Position numbers and translations under genes: made by a program. The notes below the pieces were generated by a model, which saw only the letters and a program-made list of their open reading frames with translations, was not told where the DNA came from and made no database searches. From Roseovarius nubinhibens ISM (lineage in GTDB: Bacteria > Pseudomonadota > Alphaproteobacteria > Rhodobacterales > Rhodobacteraceae): a stretch of 64,000 nucleotides of DNA. The stretch spans positions 2,089,778 through 2,153,777 of the forward strand of contig NZ_CH724156.1 of assembly GCF_000152625.1 (NCBI RefSeq), in the 5' to 3' direction. Of the stretch, positions 57,797-64,000 are shown one piece after another (positions within the stretch are counted from its first letter, which is position 1; each line of letters begins with the position of its first letter).

Positions 57797-58840
57797 ATGT
57801 TGTTCGAAACCTATGATCTGCCGTTTGACGCGCAAGGGGCGCAGCTCTTTGTCGGGCTGGCGCTTGGCCTGCTGTTTGGCGTGGCCGCCCAGATCAGCCG
57901 CTTCTGTCTGCGCCGTGGCCTTGTGGCCGGGTCGGATCAGCGCGCGGCGCTGGGCACATGGCTCAGCGCGCTGGCGGTGGCCGTGGCCGGCACCACGGCG
58001 GCGATTGCGCTGGGCTGGGTCGATCTGTCGGATCACCGGCTCATGGTGAGCGAGCTGCCGCTGCTGGCGGTGGTGGTCGGCGGGCTGAGCTTTGGCGTCG
58101 GCATGGTTCTGACCCGGGGCTGCATCAGCCGTCTGACAGTGCTGGGCGGCACCGGCAACCTGCGGGCGCTGACGGTGCTGTTGATCTTTGCCGTGGTGGC
58201 CCATGCCACGCTCAAGGGCGTGTTTGCGCCGCTGCGCGTAGCGCTGGGCTCGGTCACGGTGGACACGGGGCTGGCTTCGCTCGCCGAGCTGCCCGGTGGC
58301 GCGGTGACCTGGGGCGCGGTTCTGGTGGCAGCGCTGGTCGCGGCGGTGGCCTGGCTGCGTCCGCGTCCGCTGCATGTGGCGCTGGCGGCGGTGATCGGCC
58401 TCTTGATCACGGCGGGCTGGGTGGCGACCGGGCTTCTCTTCTTTGATGAGTTCGAGCCGCAGCCGGTGCAATCGCTGGCCTTTACCTCGACCTGGGCTGA
58501 CAGCCTGTTCTGGACCGTGGCGAGCAGTTCGATCCCGGCGGGCTTTGGCGTGGGCCTTGTGGGCGGTGTCTTTGGCGGCGCGTTCCTGTCGGCGCTGCTG
58601 CGCGGCGAGCTGCAATTCGCGAGCTTTGAGACTGCCGGTCAGACGCTGCGCTATGCGGCGGGGGCGGCGCTGATGGGCTTTGGCGGCGTGCTGGCCGGGG
58701 GCTGCACCGTGGGGGCGGGTCTCTCGGGCGTGTCGATGCTCAGCCTTGCGGCGCTGGTCGCGCTGGGGTCGATCGCGGCGGGGGCGCTTGTTGCTGACCG
58801 TGCGCTCAACCGTGGGCCGGTGCTGCAACCTGCGGAGTGA
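57797..58840 (+). CDS. YeeE/YedE family sulfur-compound transporter
   Basis: A 347-residue membrane protein with about nine or ten hydrophobic segments. The three cysteines typical of the thiosulfate transporter TsuA are present: Cys37 (ISRFCLRRG), Cys109 (LTRGCISR) and Cys303 (LAGGCTVGAGLSG). Family members in sox clusters (SoxT) move thiosulfate or another reduced-sulfur species across the inner membrane. GGAGGCGAG precedes the ATG. It faces the sox operon tail-to-tail and has its own terminator. Confidence 0.88.
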   Translation: MLFETYDLPFDAQGAQLFVGLALGLLFGVAAQISRFCLRRGLVAGSDQRAALGTWLSALAVAVAGTTAAIALGWVDLSDHRLMVSELPLLAVVVGGLSFGVGMVLTRGCISRLTVLGGTGNLRALTVLLIFAVVAHATLKGVFAPLRVALGSVTVDTGLASLAELPGGAVTWGAVLVAALVAAVAWLRPRPLHVALAAVIGLLITAGWVATGLLFFDEFEPQPVQSLAFTSTWADSLFWTVASSSIPAGFGVGLVGGVFGGAFLSALLRGELQFASFETAGQTLRYAAGAALMGFGGVLAGGCTVGAGLSGVSMLSLAALVALGSIAAGALVADRALNRGPVLQPAE

Positions 58841-58861
58841 CGCGGGGTGCATAGAGATTGG

Positions 58862-58889
58862 AGGGCGGTCCTTGGGGCCGCCCTTTTTT
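58862..58889 (+). terminator. Rho-independent terminator after the YeeE/YedE gene
   Basis: AGGGCGG and CCGCCCT pair around a 9-base loop, followed by TTTTTT. Confidence 0.88.
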
Positions 58890-58935
58890 GTTGGGGAGAG
58901 GAGGCCCGGGACAAGGCGCGTCGCGCCGCCGGGCA

Positions 58936-58962
58936 GCGCCCGTCCGCCCCCCGGGCGGGCGC
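58936..58962. repeat. REP-like GC-rich hairpin
   Basis: GCGCCCGTCC pairs with GGGCGGGCGC (one wobble) between the convergent YeeE/YedE and DUF302 genes. It resembles palindromic intergenic elements of related genomes and may mark the end of the sox transcript. Confidence 0.4.
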
Positions 58963-59126
58963 TTTGGCACGGTCCTATGGGTCGGTGAGGTCGGGTTGGG
59001 GTGGCGAGATAAACTGGCCTGCACGAGGGATGTGCGCCCCCCCGCGGACGGGCTTGCCCGGCTCGGTGATCGGGCGCTGCCCGGCGGTGCTGCGCACCTT
59101 GTTCCGGGCTTGGCGATGTCGGGCGG

Positions 59127-59570
59127 TTACTCCGCCGCCTCGGTGGCGATCTCGGACAAGAGCGCCTGCACCTCTTGCATCGGGCCTTCGGGGAAGGTGC
59201 GATGGCCGATGACCACCTCGCCCTCGCGCTCGTAGACGAAGACCGAATAGGGGCAATGGGCGATATTGGTGGGATCGGCCTCCATCACCTTGCGCGACAG
59301 GGCCGCCGAGCAGAAGAGAAAGATATCCGCCTCTTCAAAGAGCTTTACGTCCGAGCCGACATCGGCGGCGGTCCGGGCCAGCATTTCGCCCGCGTGGCTC
59401 ACGTAATCGACGACGAGGCCGCGCCCGATGATGGCGTTTTCCACGGCAAAGGTCGCGTCATCGAAACTGCCCTTATAGGGCAGCAGCACGGCGTGATCCC
59501 CGGCCGAAGACGGCCCGGCCACGAGGGCGGCGAGGGCTGTGGCGAAGAGCGATGTGGTGATCCGTGTCAT
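59127..59570 (-). CDS. DUF302 domain protein, exported, in the sox operon
   Basis: A 147-residue precursor with a Sec signal ending about residue 23 (PSSAGD). The mature part fits DUF302: ATFAVENAIIGRGLVVDYVSH, then CPYSVFVYEREGEVVIGHRTF. Function is unknown; two cysteines (FLFCSAA, AHCPYS) could be redox-active or bind metal. It follows soxD by 63 bp with a GGAGATG site, so it is probably the last gene of the sox transcript. Confidence 0.78.
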   Translation of the reverse strand: MTRITTSLFATALAALVAGPSSAGDHAVLLPYKGSFDDATFAVENAIIGRGLVVDYVSHAGEMLARTAADVGSDVKLFEEADIFLFCSAALSRKVMEADPTNIAHCPYSVFVYEREGEVVIGHRTFPEGPMQEVQALLSEIATEAAE

Positions 59571-59633
59571 GGCGACATCTCCGGTGGTCAGAGGGGCCGG
59601 CCCCCCGGAGGGAGCCGGTGTCAGTATCGCAGA

Positions 59634-60734
59634 TCAGTCGTGAAATGTCGAAAGATAGGCGATGATCGCGTCGAGCTCTGCGTCTTTTTTGAAGCCGGCA
59701 AAGCTCATCTTGGTGCCTTTCACCACATCCTTGGGCTTGGTCAGGAAGGCGCGCAGGGTGGCGTCATCCCAGGTCAGCCCGTCTTCGGCGGCGGAGACCA
59801 TGCCCTTGGAGTATTTGAACCCGTCGACCGTGGCCGCGGCGCGGTCCACCACGCCGTTGAGGATCGGGCCCGAGCGGTTTTTCGCCTTGTCGCCGACCTG
59901 ATGGCAGGCCTTGCATTTGCGAAAGAGCTTTTCGCCTTCGGCCACGAGGGCCGGATCGGGGGCGGCAGGGGCTTCTGCGGCTGCTGGCGCTGCCTCGGCG
60001 GCGGGCTCTGCCTTGGGCTCGGCCTCGGCTGCGGGCGCGGGGTCGGCGGCGGCCTTGGCCGGGTTGCGCGGGTTGGTCGCGTCGACCAGCTGCTGCACCT
60101 TCTTGGCCTTGGTTTCCTCGGGCGTCACGTCGAGCACGGCGGCGCGCATGGTGATCTCGACCGCGTCCTTGCAGCCGGTCATGCAGGGCTCGCCCGCGAA
60201 ACGCGGGTATTCCGTCTCGGCCCGGTCATCGATGATGAACCCGTCGGCATTGGGCATCTCGACCTCGAGGAAATTGTCGCGGCTGAGCACGAAATCCTCT
60301 TCGACGATATAGTTGGAATAGAGGATATAGGCGACGATGGCATAGACCTCGTCATCGCTCAGCGTCTGGGCATTGCCGAAGGGCATCGAGCGGTGGACAT
60401 AATCCCATGTGGTCGACAGATAAGGCCAGTAGCTGCCCACGGTCTTGAGCGGGTCCTTGTCCGCCAGCGTGCCATCGCCGCCCGCCAGTTTCGGCCAATT
60501 GTCGACGCCCTCGGCGAAATCGCCGTGGCAGATCGCGCAGTAATCGGCAAAGAGCGCCTCGCCATCCTCGACCGAGCCGGAGCCCTCGGGCAGGCCGGTG
60601 CCATCGGGCAGAACGTCGAGATCCCAGGCTGCGATTTCCTCGGGCAGGGCGGGGCGGCCAAGGCCCAGAGTATCGGCCCCGGCAGTGCCGGCCAGGCAGA
60701 GCAGCGCAGCGGTGAGTTTAAGAAATTTCGACAT
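59634..60734 (-). CDS. soxD: Sulfur dehydrogenase subunit SoxD, diheme cytochrome c
   Basis: A 366-residue periplasmic diheme cytochrome. The signal peptide ends about TAGAD. The first heme site is CAICH (66-70), the second CKACH (274-278), and they are separated by an Ala/Pro/Glu-rich linker at about 227-262. With SoxC it forms the Sox(CD)2 sulfane dehydrogenase, which takes six electrons from the sulfane sulfur held on SoxYZ. The ATG at 60734 follows GGGAGG; it overlaps the soxC end by 17 bp. Confidence 0.95.
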   Translation of the reverse strand: MSKFLKLTAALLCLAGTAGADTLGLGRPALPEEIAAWDLDVLPDGTGLPEGSGSVEDGEALFADYCAICHGDFAEGVDNWPKLAGGDGTLADKDPLKTVGSYWPYLSTTWDYVHRSMPFGNAQTLSDDEVYAIVAYILYSNYIVEEDFVLSRDNFLEVEMPNADGFIIDDRAETEYPRFAGEPCMTGCKDAVEITMRAAVLDVTPEETKAKKVQQLVDATNPRNPAKAAADPAPAAEAEPKAEPAAEAAPAAAEAPAAPDPALVAEGEKLFRKCKACHQVGDKAKNRSGPILNGVVDRAAATVDGFKYSKGMVSAAEDGLTWDDATLRAFLTKPKDVVKGTKMSFAGFKKDAELDAIIAYLSTFHD

Positions 60735-61980
60735 TTTCTGCCTCCCCATTGGGTTTTACCCACCATGTCTGGATGCCATTGTTGTGATAGATCGAGTTTT
60801 CGCCGCGCACTTCGCGGAGCTGATCCTTGGTCGGCTGGACATAGCCCGTTTCGTCCATGGCGCGGGCCTGCAGGAGCATCTCGCTGCCGTCCCAATCGGT
60901 GTCGAGATAGAAGCGCGACATCGCCATCCGTTCACCGGGCTTGGCCAGCCGGGCGGTTTCCCAGGTGATGCCACCGTCTTTGGAAACATCGACGCGGGTG
61001 ATGGCCCCGCGCCCCGACCAGGCCAGCCCGGTGATCACCAATGGCCCGGTTCCGTGAGTGATGGGGGATTGCGGGCTCGGTGAAGTGATGACGGATTTGG
61101 CGTCCATCTCCCAGGTCCATTTGCGGCTGGTGCCGTCGGCCAGGGTATCGGTGTATTTCGAGGTCTCTTCGCGGCTTTCCACCGGCGCGTTGAGCACTTC
61201 GATGCGGCGCAACCATTTGATCCACATATTGCCTTCCCAGCCCGGCACCACGAGCCGCACGGGATAGCCATGTTCCTTGCGCAGCGCCTCGCCATTGGCC
61301 TTGAACGCGACGAACACATCGTCGAGCGCCTTCTCCATCGGGATCGAGCGGCCGTTCGACGAGGCATCGGCGCCTTCGACATAGACCCATTTGGCCGAGG
61401 CATCGAACCCGGCCTCTTCGAGCAGGGCGCGCAGCGGCACGCCGGTATATTCCATGTTGTGGATCATGCCATGGGTGAACTGCGCGCCGTTGAGCTGGGC
61501 CCCGGCCCATTCCATGCCGGAATTGGCCGCGCATTCGCAGAAATACACATGATTTTCGCGCGGGAAGCGTTCGAGATCCTCATAGGTGAAGACCAGCGGC
61601 CGGTCGACCAAGCCGTTGATCATCAAGCGGTAATCCTGTTTGCGCAGCTCGATCGCACCGGAATGGTGGCGTTCAAAGGCGCAGCCCTGCGGCGTGATCG
61701 TGCCGTCGAGCGCATGGATCGGCGTGAAGTTGATCGAGCTGATCGTATCGGCGGTGAGCCATTCGACATTGCGGCGGATCACATCCGCCTCAAAGCGGAT
61801 CGGCAGGCTATAGGGCGTGGCATCGACACCGTCGCCGAGACCGCTGGCCCAGGGCTGGACCTCGGTGATCAGCGGATCGGCGGATTGCGCCCGCGCCGAG
61901 GTGGCGAGCGCCCCCGCGCCAGCGGCGGCGGCGGCAGAGCCGCGCAGGAACGCGCGGCGGGAGGTCGGTCTTTGGGACAT
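60718..61980 (-). CDS. soxC: Sulfur dehydrogenase molybdenum subunit SoxC
   Basis: A 420-residue sulfite oxidase-family molybdoprotein with a Tat signal (TSRRAFLRGSAAAAAGAG). The Mo-ligating Cys150 lies in YFCECAANSGMEW; GWEGNMWIKWLRRIE and the C-terminal Mo-co dimerisation domain follow. The long internal QGCAFERHHSGA insert is typical of SoxC rather than sulfite oxidase. It works with SoxD in the periplasm. It begins 24 bp after the soxB stop. Confidence 0.95.
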   Translation of the reverse strand: MSQRPTSRRAFLRGSAAAAAGAGALATSARAQSADPLITEVQPWASGLGDGVDATPYSLPIRFEADVIRRNVEWLTADTISSINFTPIHALDGTITPQGCAFERHHSGAIELRKQDYRLMINGLVDRPLVFTYEDLERFPRENHVYFCECAANSGMEWAGAQLNGAQFTHGMIHNMEYTGVPLRALLEEAGFDASAKWVYVEGADASSNGRSIPMEKALDDVFVAFKANGEALRKEHGYPVRLVVPGWEGNMWIKWLRRIEVLNAPVESREETSKYTDTLADGTSRKWTWEMDAKSVITSPSPQSPITHGTGPLVITGLAWSGRGAITRVDVSKDGGITWETARLAKPGERMAMSRFYLDTDWDGSEMLLQARAMDETGYVQPTKDQLREVRGENSIYHNNGIQTWWVKPNGEAENVEIS

Positions 61981-62004
61981 ACGATTGCTCCTTTACGGGG
62001 GGTA

Positions 62005-63702
62005 TCAGAGGCCGGTGACGGTAACAGAAGTGTTCTCGGCGGGAGAGACGGTGCCGAGATTGCGGATATGCTCTTCGACCACATCCCAGATCGGCGGGCC
62101 TTCGGTGCCTTCATTGACGCTCGCCCAGCCGGCCACCACATAGTTGCGGGCCGGGTCGATGGCCTCGCCGGTGGCGAGCAGCGTCATGTCGGTGATCCGT
62201 TCGCCCTGCGGCTTGGAGATGTCGATCTTGTAGCCGAGCCCGCCGGTGCGGACCATGTCGCCGCCCTGCTGGTAATAGGGGTCGGGGTTGAAGATATTGT
62301 CGGCCACGTCTTCGAGCACGATCTTGAGAAACTCGCCGGTCATCTCGCTGCGATAGGCCTCGGGGTAGGTCATCGAGGTGACGCCCCAGATGTCTTCGCG
62401 GGTGATGTCCTGACCGGGGATCAGCGACGGGCCCCAGCGGACGCCGGGCGAGAGCGCGATCTCGGCCTCGCGACGGGTCAAGAGCGCGTCGCAGATCAGA
62501 TCATCCCAAGAGCCGTTGAAATTGCCGCGCCGGTAGAGCAGCCCGTCGGTGCGCCCGATCACCTCGGCCAGCGCCTCGGCATGGGGCGCGCGCTGTTCGT
62601 CGATGAGCGCCGCGATCTCGGCATCGGGGGTGATGACATCCGAGAAGATCGGGATGAGCTTGTGCCGAAAGCCCATCATCCGCCCGTCGCGCACGTCGAG
62701 ATCGACGCGGCTCACGAATTTGCCGTTCGAGCCGGAGGCCACGATGATCGTGTCGCCGACCTGCACCGGTTCGGGCAGGGCGTCATGGGTATGGCCCGAG
62801 AGGATCACGTCGATGCCGGTGACGATGCCGGCCATCTTCTTGTCCACGTCAAAGCCATTGTGCGACAGGCAAACCACCAGCTCGGCGCCTTCGGCGCGGA
62901 CCTCGTCGACCATCTGCTGCATATGTTCGTCGCGGATGCCGAAAGAGTATTCCGGGAACATCCAGCCGGGGTTGGCGATCGGCATATAGGGGAAGGCCTG
63001 ACCGATGACGGCGATTTTCACGCCGCCACGCTCAAAGAATTCGTAAGGCTTGAAGAGCTCCGCCGGTTCGTCCCATTCGGCGTCAAAGATGTTCTGGCCG
63101 AGTGCGGCATAGGGCAGGCCTTCGACCAGCTCGGTCACCCGGTCGGAGCCGAGGGTAAATTCCCAATGGAAGGTCATCGCGTCGGGTTTGAGCGCGTTCA
63201 TCACATTGACCATATCCTGCCCCTGGCTGTGGTAGCAGGTGTAGGAGCCGTGCCAGGTGTCGCCGCCATCGAGCAAGAGCGCGTCGGGCCGGTCGGCGCG
63301 GATGGCGTTGATCACGGTGGCGACCCGGTCGAGCCCGCCGACGCGGCCATAGCCCGCGGCAAGGGCGGCGAAATCGCCCGAGCTCAGCGCGTAATGGGCG
63401 GGGCTGCCATCGTCGATCCCGTAGAGACGGCGGAAATCGGCGCCGGTGACATGGGGCACCTCGCCCTTGTTCGGGCCGACGCCGAGATTGACCGAAGGTT
63501 CGCGGAAATAGATCGGCTTGAGCTGGGCGTGAATGTCGGTGACATGGATCAGCGAGACATTCCCGAACGTGTCAAATTCCAGAAGCTGATCCTGGCTCAG
63601 CGCCTGTTGCGCCGCGAGCCGCGCCCAGCTGCCAAAGCCCGATGTCCCGAGCAGCGCGGCCGCCGCCATGCTCGTTTGCAGAAAATCACGCCGAGAGATC
63701 AT
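62005..63702 (-). CDS. soxB: Thiosulfohydrolase SoxB
   Basis: A 565-residue periplasmic dimanganese enzyme with a Tat signal (SRRDFLQTSMAAAALLG). Metal-site motifs of the 5'-nucleotidase fold are HVTDIHAQL (Asp56, His58), LLDGGDTWHG (Asp148), VCLSHNGFDVD and LSGHTHDALP. The C-terminal domain starts near residue 375. It hydrolyses the terminal sulfonate from SoxYZ-bound intermediates as sulfate. A terminator-like hairpin separates it from soxA. Confidence 0.96.
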   Translation of the reverse strand: MISRRDFLQTSMAAAALLGTSGFGSWARLAAQQALSQDQLLEFDTFGNVSLIHVTDIHAQLKPIYFREPSVNLGVGPNKGEVPHVTGADFRRLYGIDDGSPAHYALSSGDFAALAAGYGRVGGLDRVATVINAIRADRPDALLLDGGDTWHGSYTCYHSQGQDMVNVMNALKPDAMTFHWEFTLGSDRVTELVEGLPYAALGQNIFDAEWDEPAELFKPYEFFERGGVKIAVIGQAFPYMPIANPGWMFPEYSFGIRDEHMQQMVDEVRAEGAELVVCLSHNGFDVDKKMAGIVTGIDVILSGHTHDALPEPVQVGDTIIVASGSNGKFVSRVDLDVRDGRMMGFRHKLIPIFSDVITPDAEIAALIDEQRAPHAEALAEVIGRTDGLLYRRGNFNGSWDDLICDALLTRREAEIALSPGVRWGPSLIPGQDITREDIWGVTSMTYPEAYRSEMTGEFLKIVLEDVADNIFNPDPYYQQGGDMVRTGGLGYKIDISKPQGERITDMTLLATGEAIDPARNYVVAGWASVNEGTEGPPIWDVVEEHIRNLGTVSPAENTSVTVTGL

Positions 63703-63751
63703 ATCGTCCTACCCATCGCACATATGCGGAAAATTGAATGTTTTCGGAGGC

Positions 63752-63788
63752 AAAAAAGCCTCGCGCCACGGCAAAGCGGCGCGAGGCT
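63752..63788 (-). terminator. Terminator-like hairpin between soxA and soxB
   Basis: AGCCTCGCGCC and GGCGCGAGGCT form a perfect 11-bp stem. On the minus (sox) strand it is followed directly by TTTTTT, so it has full intrinsic-terminator form although it lies inside the sox gene order. Confidence 0.85.
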
Positions 63789-63796
63789 CTTGCAGG

Positions 63797-64000
63797 TTAG
63801 TTGCGGACCGACGGCCCTTCGACCGAGAGACCATTGCCGCGCGAGGCGACATAGAGCTCGAGCGCCACGAACTCGGGGCTGCCGGGGGCAAAGGTTTCCG
63901 CGCGGGTGTCGCGGATACAGCCTTTGAACCGGTCATGCGCCGCGTTCAGCTTGGTGTTCTTGAGCCGGTAGACCGGAAAGCCGTTGATCTGGCCCTGGCT
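63797..64000 (-). CDS. soxA: Cytochrome c subunit SoxA, C-terminal end (partial)
   Basis: The last 67 codons and stop of soxA. FKGCIRDTRAETF contains the cysteine that becomes the persulfide heme ligand and catalytic residue, and FVALELYVASRGNGL is the conserved end. SoxA with SoxX conjugates thiosulfate to SoxYZ. The gene continues beyond position 64000, presumably followed upstream by soxZ, soxY and soxX. Confidence 0.93.
   Translation of the reverse strand, partial: SQGQINGFPVYRLKNTKLNAAHDRFKGCIRDTRAETFAPGSPEFVALELYVASRGNGLSVEGPSVRN

Noticed and set aside
61270-63927. 885-codon open frame on the plus strand across soxC and soxB
   Set aside because: It is the antisense shadow of two well-supported sox genes; high GC in third positions keeps the opposite frame open. 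Its translation has no recognisable domains.

Overview
The window is about 64 kb of GC-rich, densely coding chromosomal DNA. Gene content points to an alphaproteobacterium of the Rhodobacteraceae, probably the marine roseobacter group: a periplasmic sox thiosulfate-oxidation cluster, TAXI- and DctPQM-type TRAP transporters, GcvT-fused dimethylglycine/sarcosine dehydrogenase-like flavoproteins, a branching-type glycosyltransferase beside a sulfotransferase, and an intergenic repeat I recognise from Rhodobacterales. This assignment is inference from gene families. I see no phage, transposase, plasmid or CRISPR genes.

Positions 1-22.6 kb are mostly housekeeping or small stand-alone loci: the ftsK end, ExoD-like protein, lolA, an SLT-domain lipoprotein, an AEC carrier, hspQ, gamma-glutamyltransferase, an anti-sigma kinase/STAS pair, thiolase, a small lipoprotein, an L,D-transpeptidase, a flavin oxidase divergent from an HxlR regulator, a HIT protein, the glycosyltransferase/sulfotransferase pair, a PfkB kinase coupled to nth, an AraC-Ogt fusion, an OmpA lipoprotein, leuB, tRNA-Pro(CGG) and a histone-deacetylase-like amidohydrolase.

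Positions 21.6-34.8 kb look like a methylated-amine catabolic island. A LysR gene diverges from a tightly coupled four-gene operon: a non-pyrrolysine MttB homologue, two GcvT-fused FAD demethylases and a class III aminotransferase. A second LysR gene, a TAXI-TRAP transporter and a RidA-like imine deaminase follow. The order matches stepwise demethylation of a betaine-like compound down to a primary amine, then transamination.

Positions 34.8-50.9 kb hold a second catabolic island. It has a DctPQM TRAP operon with its GntR regulator, an acetylpolyamine amidohydrolase-like gene, and a nine-gene minus-strand operon: polar amino acid ABC transporter, N-carbamoyl-D-amino acid hydrolase-like enzyme, flavin reductase-like protein, DapA-like aldolase, hydantoin racemase-like enzyme and LysR. 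Divergent from it are an atypical SDR and a hydantoinase, followed by a GATase1-AraC regulator. Together they suggest uptake and degradation of a hydantoin or related N-carbamoyl compound.

Positions 50.8-64 kb concern redox repair and sulfur: a redoxin, msrA-msrB, a cytoplasmic TPP enzyme abutting a cytoplasmic sulfite-oxidase-type molybdoenzyme, two metallo-beta-lactamase-fold proteins (one with a degenerate metal motif), a YeeE/YedE transporter, and the sox genes running leftward as soxA(partial)-B-C-D-DUF302. The most unexplained signal is a 44-bp element, four copies of an 11-bp unit related to CGTCGGTATTA, found in three separate intergenic regions (9.19, 38.73 and 52.63 kb).
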